Shown here: piece after piece, positions 1 through 5,666 of the stretch
How the letters are laid out: each line of letters begins with the position of its first letter
Position numbering within the stretch: position 1 is the first letter of the stretch
DNA from: Nautiliaceae bacterium
GTDB lineage: Bacteria > Campylobacterota > Campylobacteria > Campylobacterales > Nautiliaceae
Direction: 5' to 3'
Length of the DNA: 5,666 bases
Assembly (NCBI GenBank): GCA_027063075.1
Contig: JAMOSM010000150.1
Location: 1 to 5,666 of the forward strand
Made by a program: the position numbers and the translations under genes
The notes under the pieces: model-generated
What the model saw: only the letters and a program-made list of their open reading frames with translations
Databases searched by the model: none
What the model was told of the DNA's origin: nothing

Positions 1-81
1 AATAAGCAGTGAAACTATTGCTAAATAAGTAAAGCCGTAAATAAATTTTAATATACTGATTATGCTATTTAGTATTTTCAT
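1..81 (-). CDS. N-terminal fragment of a membrane protein, possibly PlsC (left edge truncates it)
   Basis: An ATG at 81 on the minus strand opens a frame of 27 codons that runs to the window edge without a stop. The peptide begins MKILNSIISILKFIYGLTYL and continues with hydrophobic residues, so it looks like a short basic N-terminus followed by a membrane segment or signal anchor. The start lies inside the last codons of the preceding gene (17-base overlap, positions 65-81). It is preceded by a possible Shine-Dalgarno AGGAT at 91-95, nine bases upstream. The product cannot be told from 27 residues. By position, directly after the SH3-type periplasmic gene, the C. jejuni order as I recall it would make this plsC, 1-acyl-glycerol-3-phosphate acyltransferase, which often has an N-terminal membrane helix. 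That is inference from synteny only. A different inner-membrane or secreted protein is possible. Confidence 0.6.
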   Translation of the reverse strand, partial: MKILNSIISILKFIYGFTYLAIVSLLI

Positions 82-1030
82 TTTTTACCCATCCTATTTT
101 GTTTTCAATTTTTACTTTTGTGTATCTATTAATCTTATTTAGAATTTTAGCATTTTGAGATTTTTTTGTAATATAAATTATCGTTGATTGAGGAGTTGGA
201 AGTATTTGTATTTTTGTATTTTTAGGCAGTAAAATTTCACCTTTTGGCAAAATTGTATAGATTAAATATCCTCCTAAAATAAAGGGAAAAATTAAAATCC
301 ATATTTTTTGATATATTAAAAACACCATTAAAAAAAAGGCGATAAGGCTTAGTATAAAAATATTTAAAGGAGTGAAAAATATATTTTCTTCCGGGTTTAT
401 TTCTGTTTGGGTGCTTATTGTATTTTCTTTTAGAATAATTGGAATGGAGATTTTTTTAAAAGTTTGGGTGTTTAAATCAAAATAGTAAAAATAAAGTTTT
501 TTTATATTTTTAGGCAAAACTATATAATATGAAGCTTCATTATTTGAAATAAGTGTTAAATTCTGTTCTTTGGCTTTTAATGAAAAATCTTTTATATTGC
601 AGTTTTGGCATTTTACTCTAAATGATAAAATATTGTAATTTTCATTATATTTTGAAGATATCGGGTTTATTATCTTAAATTTTTTTGCAAAAACATTGGA
701 AAATTTTTCAGGAGGAGAGATTGTTTTAAATTTAATAAATGAGTTTAAATTGAGCTCTTTGTAAAATTCTGGTCCTATGAATATTATTTTATGTGGTTTT
801 AAGTTTGCCTGAAAAGTTATATTAAATTCATAAATGTAAGGATTTTTTTTTGTAAAATTTATTTTAGTGTTATATGAAGGAATTGCCTGAATATCTATTG
901 GGTGTTTTAAAATGATTTTTCCGTTTAGTGTAACTATCTGGTTTTTGTAGTAATTTGATTTTAAATTGTAAAATTTTATTATTTCTGCAAGAACTAACAA
1001 AGGAAAAAAAAGAATTAAAACTTTCTTCAT
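65..1030 (-). CDS. Membrane-anchored periplasmic protein with C-terminal SH3-like domain, function unknown
   Basis: A 321-residue protein that I cannot assign to a named function. It starts with a signal peptide (MKKVLILFFPLLVLA, likely cleavage after Ala15). About 200 residues follow that are rich in alternating beta-type hydrophobic patterns and should lie in the periplasm; they include a CxxC pair (Cys141, Cys144). Two membrane helices come next, about 221-240 and 243-261, joined by a very short YQK turn. That places the roughly 60-residue tail (262-321) back in the periplasm. The tail resembles a bacterial SH3 domain: a PTPQST stretch, then TKVKIENKIGWVKN with the family's typical GWV. 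The signal peptide, beta-rich ectodomain and membrane hairpin recall BatD-like proteins, but I would not name it so. The ATG overlaps the stop of the M23 gene (ATGA) and has no good Shine-Dalgarno, so translation is probably coupled. It occupies the place of C. jejuni Cj0515 in recalled synteny. Confidence 0.85.
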   Translation of the reverse strand: MKKVLILFFPLLVLAEIIKFYNLKSNYYKNQIVTLNGKIILKHPIDIQAIPSYNTKINFTKKNPYIYEFNITFQANLKPHKIIFIGPEFYKELNLNSFIKFKTISPPEKFSNVFAKKFKIINPISSKYNENYNILSFRVKCQNCNIKDFSLKAKEQNLTLISNNEASYYIVLPKNIKKLYFYYFDLNTQTFKKISIPIILKENTISTQTEINPEENIFFTPLNIFILSLIAFFLMVFLIYQKIWILIFPFILGGYLIYTILPKGEILLPKNTKIQILPTPQSTIIYITKKSQNAKILNKINRYTKVKIENKIGWVKNENTK

Positions 1031-2127
1031 TTGAGTGCTAAGTTATATTCTTTTTGAAGGGTTTGAATATATGATAGAAATTGTTTTCTTTTTTTACCCC
1101 ATAAGGTTATTTTTGCTGAATTTTTTATTTTAAGAGGGTTTATCCACTTGCCGTATCTCATAACTCCAAAGTGAAGATGAGGACCGGTGCTAAGACCACT
1201 GTTGCCAAGATATCCTATAGTATCTCCCTGTTTTACCCATTTTCCTACATAAAGTCCTCTTTTATATCCGTGAAGATGTGCATATAATGTTATATATCCG
1301 TTTTTATGTCTTATTTTTACAGCTCTTCCGTATCCTTTTATCCAACCTTTAAAGATAACTTTTCCATCAGCTACTGTATGAATTGGAGTTCCTATTTTAT
1401 TTACATAATCAATTCCGTCATGCATTTTCCATTTGTGAAAAATCGGGTGAAATCTCTTACCAAAATAAGAAGAAATTCTTTTATATTTAAGAGGAGCTGG
1501 TAAAAACATTCCTTTTAAGCTTTTTGCCTTTTCATCATAATATCTGTTGTCATACGGATTTAAAAAAGCATTATAGGTATAGTATCTGTTGCTAATTTGA
1601 GCAAAAAGTATTTTTACGTCTTTTACTTTTCCAAATCTTAATTTTTCTTCATAAAGAATTTTTATTTTTGTGTTTTTAGGAATTGTTCTAAAATTTATTC
1701 TGTCTTCAAAAATATTTACAATTTCGTTTGTAAGACTTCTTAATTTTGTCTGTTTGTAAATGTCATAGCTTAAATAGCTATTAACTGTTACTTCTGCATA
1801 CTTTGTCTGTGTTTCATAAATTATAGGCACTACTTTTGTAATATATTCTTTGCCTTTTTTTATAATCTGAAGCTGTTCTTTGTCGTTTAGGGGAATTAAA
1901 GCCTGTTTTAAGGTATTATTGTCTTTTAAAATAAAAAATGTACTTCCTACAGGAATTCTTCTCACTTCTCTTTTTATTTTTGGGGGTAAATCATAATAAA
2001 TAGAAACGGGCAGGGAGTTTTTCTTTAAAAAACCATAGAATGTATCACGTGCTGACCATTTATGAGTTTCTACCTTGTATGCAAGAAGAAAAGAGAAAGA
2101 AAAAAGAAAAATTAAAAATTTTTTCAT
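1027..2127 (-). CDS. M23 family peptidoglycan DD-endopeptidase, MepM/Csd3-like
   Basis: A 366-residue secreted zinc metallopeptidase expected to cut peptide cross-links or stems in periplasmic peptidoglycan. It has a signal peptide (MKKFLIFLFSFSFLLA, cleavage near Ala16) and no lipobox Cys. The N-terminal region (about 17-100) and a second domain (about 101-195) follow the MepM/Csd3 layout, in which they shield or gate the active site. The catalytic LytM domain spans about 208-335 and opens with RISSYFGKRFHPI. Zinc ligands are His236 and Asp240 (HDGID) and His319 (PHLHFG). His284 (YAHLH) and His317 fit the catalytic histidines. All expected residues are present, so it should be active. A short basic tail follows 335. 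H. pylori Csd3/HdpA and C. jejuni Pgp3 have this architecture and affect helical cell shape, but orthology cannot be proven here. The start overlaps purQ by ATGA, with AAGG nine bases upstream. It sits between purQ and the SH3-type gene. Confidence 0.93.
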   Translation of the reverse strand: MKKFLIFLFSFSFLLAYKVETHKWSARDTFYGFLKKNSLPVSIYYDLPPKIKREVRRIPVGSTFFILKDNNTLKQALIPLNDKEQLQIIKKGKEYITKVVPIIYETQTKYAEVTVNSYLSYDIYKQTKLRSLTNEIVNIFEDRINFRTIPKNTKIKILYEEKLRFGKVKDVKILFAQISNRYYTYNAFLNPYDNRYYDEKAKSLKGMFLPAPLKYKRISSYFGKRFHPIFHKWKMHDGIDYVNKIGTPIHTVADGKVIFKGWIKGYGRAVKIRHKNGYITLYAHLHGYKRGLYVGKWVKQGDTIGYLGNSGLSTGPHLHFGVMRYGKWINPLKIKNSAKITLWGKKRKQFLSYIQTLQKEYNLALK

Positions 2128-2792
2128 TTAAAAAAGCCTTCTAACATTTTAATTCCGTCTTCGCCTCCTAAAATACTCTCCATCGCTCTTTCAGGATGTG
2201 GCATAAGTCCAAAAACATTTTTTGTTTCATTACATATTCCGGCAATTGAGTCAATACTTCCGTTAGGGTTTAGCTCATTTCCGTTTTTGTCGCAGTACTT
2301 TAAGATAACCTGTCCGTTATCATACATTCTTTTTAGAGTCTCTTCATCGACTTTGTAGTTTCCTTCTGCATGTGCTATAGGAATATTTATAATATCTCCT
2401 ACATTTAAATTTTGCAAAAATTTGTTGTTGTTATCTACAACTTTTAGATGGTGAAATTTTGAAATAAAATGTAAATTTTCATTTCTTGTCATTCCACCGG
2501 GTAGGAGGTGTGATTCAAGTAAAATTTGAAATCCGTTGCAAATTCCAAGAACATAACCGCCTTTGTTTGCATACTCTCTTACAGCTTCCATAATAGGAGA
2601 AAATCTTGCAATTGCTCCGCTTCTTAAATAATCCCCATAGCTAAATCCGCCGGGAAGTACTACTAAATCATAATTTTTAAGCTCTTTTTCACTGTGCCAT
2701 ATAAAATCAACATCAGCCCCTAATTTTTCAAAAGCCCATTTTGTATCTCTGTCGCAGTTTGTTCCCGGAAATACAACAACTCCTACTTTCAT
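2124..2792 (-). CDS. purQ: Phosphoribosylformylglycinamidine synthase subunit PurQ (glutaminase)
   Basis: A 222-residue class I glutamine amidotransferase. It releases ammonia from glutamine for the FGAR to FGAM step of de novo purine synthesis, in complex with PurS and the small form of PurL, in the cytoplasm. The N-terminus KVGVVVFPGTNCDRD and the LPGGFSYGDYLRSGAIA block are characteristic of PurQ. The nucleophile elbow GICNGFQ gives Cys85, and MPHPE gives His199 and Glu201, so the catalytic triad is intact. Length is normal for the stand-alone subunit. It starts four bases inside the end of purS (ATGA) with a GAGG-type Shine-Dalgarno near 2800-2804, and its own stop overlaps the start of the M23 gene. 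No purL lies in this window, so the synthase subunit must be encoded elsewhere. Confidence 0.98.
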   Translation of the reverse strand: MKVGVVVFPGTNCDRDTKWAFEKLGADVDFIWHSEKELKNYDLVVLPGGFSYGDYLRSGAIARFSPIMEAVREYANKGGYVLGICNGFQILLESHLLPGGMTRNENLHFISKFHHLKVVDNNNKFLQNLNVGDIINIPIAHAEGNYKVDEETLKRMYDNGQVILKYCDKNGNELNPNGSIDSIAGICNETKNVFGLMPHPERAMESILGGEDGIKMLEGFFK

Positions 2793-3031
2793 TCTTTAAC
2801 CTCTATTTCATAATTTTCAATTACAGGGTTTGCAAGAAGCTCTTTTGCCATCTCCTCTGCTTCTTTTATGGCTTTTTCTTTATCTTGAGTGTCAATTTCT
2901 AAAATAATCTGTTTTCCAACCCTTACATCTTTTACATCTTTAAATCCAAGTGTTTCAAGAGCGTGTAAAACTGCTTTTCCTTGAGGGTCAAGAACTCCTT
3001 TTTTTAAATGAACATTTACCGCTATTTTCAT
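2789..3031 (-). CDS. purS: Phosphoribosylformylglycinamidine synthase subunit PurS
   Basis: An 80-residue cytoplasmic protein of the PurS family, the small subunit that bridges PurQ and small PurL and is needed for ammonia transfer in FGAM synthesis. The N-terminus KIAVNVHLKKGVLDPQGKAV and the following LGFKDVKDVRVGKQI are diagnostic of the family. The later helix with AEEMAKELLANPVIENYEI completes the usual fold, and the length is standard. The gene starts within the stop of purC (ATGA overlap), with a good AAAGGAT Shine-Dalgarno at 3037-3043. It ends in the same kind of overlap with purQ. The order purC-purS-purQ is common where FGAM synthase is of the three-subunit type. Confidence 0.97.
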   Translation of the reverse strand: MKIAVNVHLKKGVLDPQGKAVLHALETLGFKDVKDVRVGKQIILEIDTQDKEKAIKEAEEMAKELLANPVIENYEIEVKE

Positions 3032-3735
3032 TTTACATCCTTTAATCTGTTTAATACTTCTGTGTAAGCTTCTTTAATGTCTCCAAGGTTAAATCTAAAA
3101 AGGTCCTTATCAAGTTTTTTGCCTGTTTTTTTATCCCACAGCCTACAGCTATCAGGTGTTATTTCATCTGCTAAGATAATATTTCCATTTTCATCTTTTC
3201 CAAATTCTATTTTAAAGTCTACTAAAATTAATCCCACTTTGTCAAAAAATTTTATTAAAAATTCATTTACTTTTCTTCCGTATTCTCTTAGTGTTTCAAG
3301 TTCTTTTCTGTTATCTACTAAATTTAAAATCATAGCATGGTCGTCATTAATTAAAGGGTCGTTTAATGCATCGTTTTTATAATAAAATTCAACTATAGGA
3401 AATGGAAGTTTTGTCCCTTCTTTTAGTCCAAGTCTTTTAGCAAGGCTTCCTGCAACTATGTTTCTAACCACTACCTCAATAGGAATTATTTCAACTTTTT
3501 TTACAAGTTGTTTAGTTTCATCAATCTGTTTTATAAGATGCGTTGGAATTCCTTCTTTTTCAAGTGCTTCAAAAATAAGTGTTGTAATAGCACAGTTTAG
3601 TGCTCCTTTTCCGGCCTCTTCATCAGCTTTTTCCCCGTTGAATGCAGTTAATGAGTCTTTAAATTCACAAATTACCTCATTAGGATTTTTAGTTTTATAA
3701 ATTTTTTTTGCTTTTCCTTCGTATAACAGTTCCAT
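3028..3735 (-). CDS. purC: Phosphoribosylaminoimidazole-succinocarboxamide synthase (SAICAR synthetase)
   Basis: A 235-residue cytoplasmic enzyme that joins aspartate to CAIR with ATP to give SAICAR in de novo purine synthesis. The sequence has the family blocks in order: LLYEGKAKKIY nucleotide loop at 3-13, DSLTAFNG at 27-34, the signature IEVVVRNIVAGSLAKR at 86-101, LVDFKIEFG at 171-179, and LADEITPDSCRLWD at 188-201. Length matches the compact bacterial form. The gene starts nine bases after the ctpA stop, and those nine bases (AGGAGAGAT) are the Shine-Dalgarno, so it is cotranscribed with ctpA. The stop overlaps purS. No separate promoter or purine riboswitch is visible in front of it; it probably depends on the ctpA promoter. 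Confidence 0.98.
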   Translation of the reverse strand: MELLYEGKAKKIYKTKNPNEVICEFKDSLTAFNGEKADEEAGKGALNCAITTLIFEALEKEGIPTHLIKQIDETKQLVKKVEIIPIEVVVRNIVAGSLAKRLGLKEGTKLPFPIVEFYYKNDALNDPLINDDHAMILNLVDNRKELETLREYGRKVNEFLIKFFDKVGLILVDFKIEFGKDENGNIILADEITPDSCRLWDKKTGKKLDKDLFRFNLGDIKEAYTEVLNRLKDVK

Positions 3736-3744
3736 ATCTCTCCT

Positions 3745-5013
3745 TTATTTTTTATTTTGAATAATTAATGCTTTTAGTATATTAGCTCCGTTTAAAAGCT
3801 GTAAATCACCATCTATTTTTTTAAGGTCTTTTTTGTTCTCTTTTTTTACAGGTTTATTCTCTATTTTTTGAAGTTCTGCTCTTAAATGAGCTTTTAAGTT
3901 AGCTTCTTTAATTTCTGCGGTTGTATCATTTATTTCTTTGATTTCAGCCGGATGTACTACGATATCTGGCTTTATTCCTTTCGCTTGAATAGTTCTTCCG
4001 CTTGGAAGATAGTATCTCGCAACAGTCAGCCTTAAAGCTTCATCTTTTGTAACAGGAAGTATTGCCTGAACGCTTCCTTTTCCAAAAGTGGTTTCACCTA
4101 CAATTACCGCACGTTTATGGTCTTGAAGTCCTCCTGCTACAATTTCACTTGCACTCGCACTTCCTCCATTTACAAGCACAACTATTGGAATGTTTTTATA
4201 TGTGTTAAAAGAGTGTGCGTAGTATGTTTCATTTTCACTTTTTACTCTTCCTTTTTGAGATACTAAAATTCCTTTGTCAATAAACATATCAAGGGTTCCT
4301 ACCGCCTGATTTAAAAGACCTCCTGGATTGTTTCTGAGGTCTATTATTATTCCTTTTTTACCCTCTTTAAGAGCCTGAGGAATTATCTTTTTAAGAGACG
4401 GTACAACATTTTTATCAAAAGATGAAATTCTTATATATTTAATATTAGGATAACCTTTTAAATCTTTTGCTTTTACAGACTGTACTTTAATAATTGCCCT
4501 TGTAATAGTTATTTTAAAAGGTCTTTGTCCTTTTCTTACAATTGTAAGTGTAATTTTTGTTCCCGGTTTTCCTCTCATAAGTCTTACCGCTTCATCTAAA
4601 GTCATATCTATTGTTGCTTTGTCGTTTATTTTTAAGATTATGTCTCCGGCTTTTAGTCCCGCCCGGTATGCAGGAGTGTCATCTATTGGAGAAATAATTG
4701 TTAAAACCCCGTTTTTCATACCAACAACAATTCCAAGCCCTCCAAATTCTCCTGAAGTTTGAATTTTAAGTTCTTTATAGGCTCTTTTGTCAAGATAGCT
4801 TGAATGGGCGTCAAGTGCAGATACACCGCCTTTTAGAAGTTTGTTTATTATTTCTGAAGTTGTTAGGGGGTCTACGTAATAAGCTTCTATCAAATTTACT
4901 ATTTTTACAAATTTTTCATATGATGCGAGTCTTGAATTTTGATTTTCTTTTACTGATGTGTTTGCGTATGTGAATGTAAATAGTATGAATATACTTATAA
5001 GTATTTTTTTCAT
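3745..5013 (-). CDS. ctpA: C-terminal processing (tail-specific) protease, S41 family, secreted
   Basis: A 422-residue periplasmic serine protease of the CtpA/Prc family that cleaves proteins from or near their C-termini. A signal peptide (MKKILISIFILFTFTYA) is followed by a helical N-terminal region (about 25-85) and a PDZ domain (about 88-172, starting at GEFGGLGIVV). The S41 core (about 173-350) contains IIIDLRNNPGGLL, the nucleophile motif GGSASASE with Ser287, and TFGKGSVQ with Lys312 and Gln316. The Ser-Lys spacing of 25 agrees with E. coli Prc. The last 60 residues are rich in Lys and Glu and may form a helical tail. All catalytic residues are present. It is the first gene of the leftward operon, with an AAGGAG Shine-Dalgarno at 5018-5023 and a likely promoter just upstream. 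In other bacteria, relatives degrade cell-wall hydrolases, which matters because an M23 hydrolase lies in the same operon. Confidence 0.97.
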   Translation of the reverse strand: MKKILISIFILFTFTYANTSVKENQNSRLASYEKFVKIVNLIEAYYVDPLTTSEIINKLLKGGVSALDAHSSYLDKRAYKELKIQTSGEFGGLGIVVGMKNGVLTIISPIDDTPAYRAGLKAGDIILKINDKATIDMTLDEAVRLMRGKPGTKITLTIVRKGQRPFKITITRAIIKVQSVKAKDLKGYPNIKYIRISSFDKNVVPSLKKIIPQALKEGKKGIIIDLRNNPGGLLNQAVGTLDMFIDKGILVSQKGRVKSENETYYAHSFNTYKNIPIVVLVNGGSASASEIVAGGLQDHKRAVIVGETTFGKGSVQAILPVTKDEALRLTVARYYLPSGRTIQAKGIKPDIVVHPAEIKEINDTTAEIKEANLKAHLRAELQKIENKPVKKENKKDLKKIDGDLQLLNGANILKALIIQNKK

Positions 5014-5033
5014 AACTCTCCTTACTTTTTGAA

Positions 5034-5062
5034 ATTCTATTTTAATTTGTCTAAAAAATCAA
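5034..5062 (-). promoter_or_regulatory. Probable promoter of the ctpA-pur operon
   Basis: On the minus strand a -35-like TTGATT (5057-5062) and a -10-like TAGAAT (5034-5039) are separated by exactly 17 bases. They match the housekeeping consensus at four and five of six positions. Transcription would start near 5027, giving a leader of only about 14 bases that still holds the AAGGAG ribosome binding site. In AT-rich DNA such matches can occur by chance, and start positions in Campylobacterota depend mainly on the -10 box. Confidence 0.45.
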
Positions 5063-5118
5063 GAAATGCCCGTAATTAATAAAATCTTAATAAATTCTTA
5101 AAAAAGCAGCTTAGAAAC

Positions 5119-5139
5119 CTTGACATAAATTGACTAAAC
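5119..5139. promoter_or_regulatory. Degenerate HAIR-like inverted element (possible HspR operator)
   Basis: CTTGACA, seven bases, then ACTAAAC. The HspR operator consensus as known from actinobacteria and used for Helicobacter and Campylobacter is CTTGAGT-N7-ACTCAAG. Each half here matches five of seven positions, with the exact spacing. The left half is also the clpB -35 box, so part of the match is explained by the promoter itself. A repressor bound here would block RNA polymerase. This is a weak call. Confidence 0.25.
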
Positions 5140-5149
5140 CTGTTATAAT
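5120..5149 (+). promoter_or_regulatory. Strong housekeeping-type promoter of clpB
   Basis: TTGACA at 5120-5125 and TATAAT at 5144-5149 are both perfect consensus hexamers, 18 bases apart, and TGT directly before the -10 makes an extended -10 element. Transcription would start near 5156, giving a leader of about 25 bases. An AT-rich stretch (about 5081-5107) with A and T runs lies upstream and could act as an UP-like element. No CIRCE element is seen. Confidence 0.85.
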
Positions 5150-5180
5150 TACATCAACTAAAACTTTTAAGGAGGAGAAT

Positions 5181-5666
5181 ATGGAAAAATTATTCGAAAA
5201 ATTAACCAATCAGATGATGGAAGCGATTGAAAGCGGGCTTAGCTTAGCGCTTCACAACAAAAATCCAGAAGTACATCCACTACACGTATTATGGGGGCTT
5301 TTAACAAACACAAACACTGTATTAAATCAAGCCCTAAATAAGATGGGTGTTGATAAAGTTGCAATTGAACTTGAAGTAAAATCTGCTGTTGATAGACTTC
5401 CGAAAGTAGATAACATTACAAAAGAATCTATTAGAATCGGAAGAGAATTAATTGACAGCTTACAAAAAGCAGAAGCACTTGCTACAAAAATGGGAGATAA
5501 ATATATTGCAGTTGATACCTGGCTTATTGCAAACCTTGACAGATTTAAAGACATTCTTGGTAAATATGTAGATTTAATGGAACTTAAAAAGACTCTTGAA
5601 GCAATAAGAGGGGATAAAAAGATTGAATCTAAAAGTGCTGATGAAAACCTTGATGCACTTAATAAA
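5181..5666 (+). CDS. clpB: ATP-dependent chaperone ClpB, N-terminal part (cut by right edge)
   Basis: An open frame of 162 codons without a stop runs into the right edge. ClpB is a cytoplasmic hexameric AAA+ disaggregase that works with DnaK to rescue aggregated proteins after heat or other stress; full length is usually about 850-870 residues. Only the N-terminal domain and the start of the linker are seen. Two Clp-N type repeats are recognisable. The first is MEKLFEKLTNQMMEAIESGL followed by ALHNKNPEVHPLHVLWGLL. The second is around ITKESIRIGRELIDSLQKAE and MGDKYIAVDTWLIANL. The last visible residues, ADENLDALNK, match the linker that in ClpB leads into YGxDLT and the first AAA+ domain. The start is fixed by a strong AAGGAGGAG Shine-Dalgarno at 5169-5177. 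The gene is divergent from ctpA with its own promoter. ClpA or ClpC is less likely, given the linker. Confidence 0.93.
   Translation, partial: MEKLFEKLTNQMMEAIESGLSLALHNKNPEVHPLHVLWGLLTNTNTVLNQALNKMGVDKVAIELEVKSAVDRLPKVDNITKESIRIGRELIDSLQKAEALATKMGDKYIAVDTWLIANLDRFKDILGKYVDLMELKKTLEAIRGDKKIESKSADENLDALNK

Noticed and set aside
1306..1503. 65-codon open frame on the plus strand
   Set aside because: It lies wholly opposite the M23 catalytic domain, has no ribosome site and no recognisable product; it is a shadow of the real gene.
3077..3700. Two plus-strand open frames (3077-3382 and 3458-3700)
   Set aside because: Both are antisense to purC, whose protein motifs are unmistakable. Their Ser/Phe-rich translations are typical of reverse-strand shadows.
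5081..5107. Short AT-rich repeated pattern (AATCTTAA / ATTCTTAA) upstream of the clpB promoter
   Set aside because: The units are short, imperfect and within AT-rich intergenic DNA. At most they are an UP-like element; there is no support for an iteron, attachment site or CRISPR.
5130..5135. Second -35-like hexamer TTGACT before clpB
   Set aside because: It is only 8 bases from the TATAAT box, too close to serve that promoter; the TTGACA at 5120 has the right spacing.
5014..5180. Rho-independent terminator or CIRCE element in the intergenic region
   Set aside because: The flanking genes are divergent, so no terminator is expected, and no GC stem with a T run is seen. The TTAGCACTC/GAGTGCTAA halves of CIRCE are absent.
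5327..5554. 75-codon minus-strand open frame
   Set aside because: It is antisense to clpB, which has a clear promoter, Shine-Dalgarno and Clp-N domain sequence.

Overview
The window is AT-rich, densely packed bacterial DNA. Protein types and gene order both point to a Campylobacterota chromosome, probably a deep-branching marine or vent lineage such as the Nautiliales. The lineage is inferred from Lys/Ile/Asn-rich proteins, low GC and recalled synteny; no database search was possible. From memory, Campylobacter jejuni has the same order: clpB divergent from ctpA-purC-purS-purQ, then a periplasmic protein of unknown role, then plsC (Cj0509c to Cj0516). This looks like ordinary conserved core chromosome. 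I see no mobile element, CRISPR array, tRNA, rRNA or clear terminator.

Layout, right to left. From 5181 to the right edge, on the + strand, lies the first 162 codons of clpB. It is preceded by a near-perfect housekeeping promoter and a strong ribosome binding site. A 167-base divergent intergenic region (5014-5180) separates clpB from a leftward operon that fills the rest of the window. That operon runs ctpA (secreted S41 protease), purC, purS, purQ (purine synthesis), an M23 peptidoglycan endopeptidase of the MepM/Csd3 type, a membrane-anchored periplasmic protein with an SH3-like tail, and the start of another membrane protein cut off by the left edge (plausibly plsC). The gap between ctpA and purC is 9 bases. 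The next four junctions are 4-base ATGA overlaps, and the last is a 17-base overlap, so the operon is very probably one transcript with translational coupling.

Function. PurC makes SAICAR. PurS and PurQ are two subunits of the FGAR amidotransferase, whose large subunit PurL is not in the window. The other members act at the cell envelope: a periplasmic tail-specific protease, a cell-wall hydrolase, an SH3-type envelope protein and possibly a phospholipid acyltransferase. The most interesting idea is that CtpA may control the level or processing of the M23 hydrolase encoded on the same transcript. ClpB is the cytoplasmic disaggregase; its promoter overlaps a degenerate HAIR-like (HspR operator) sequence.
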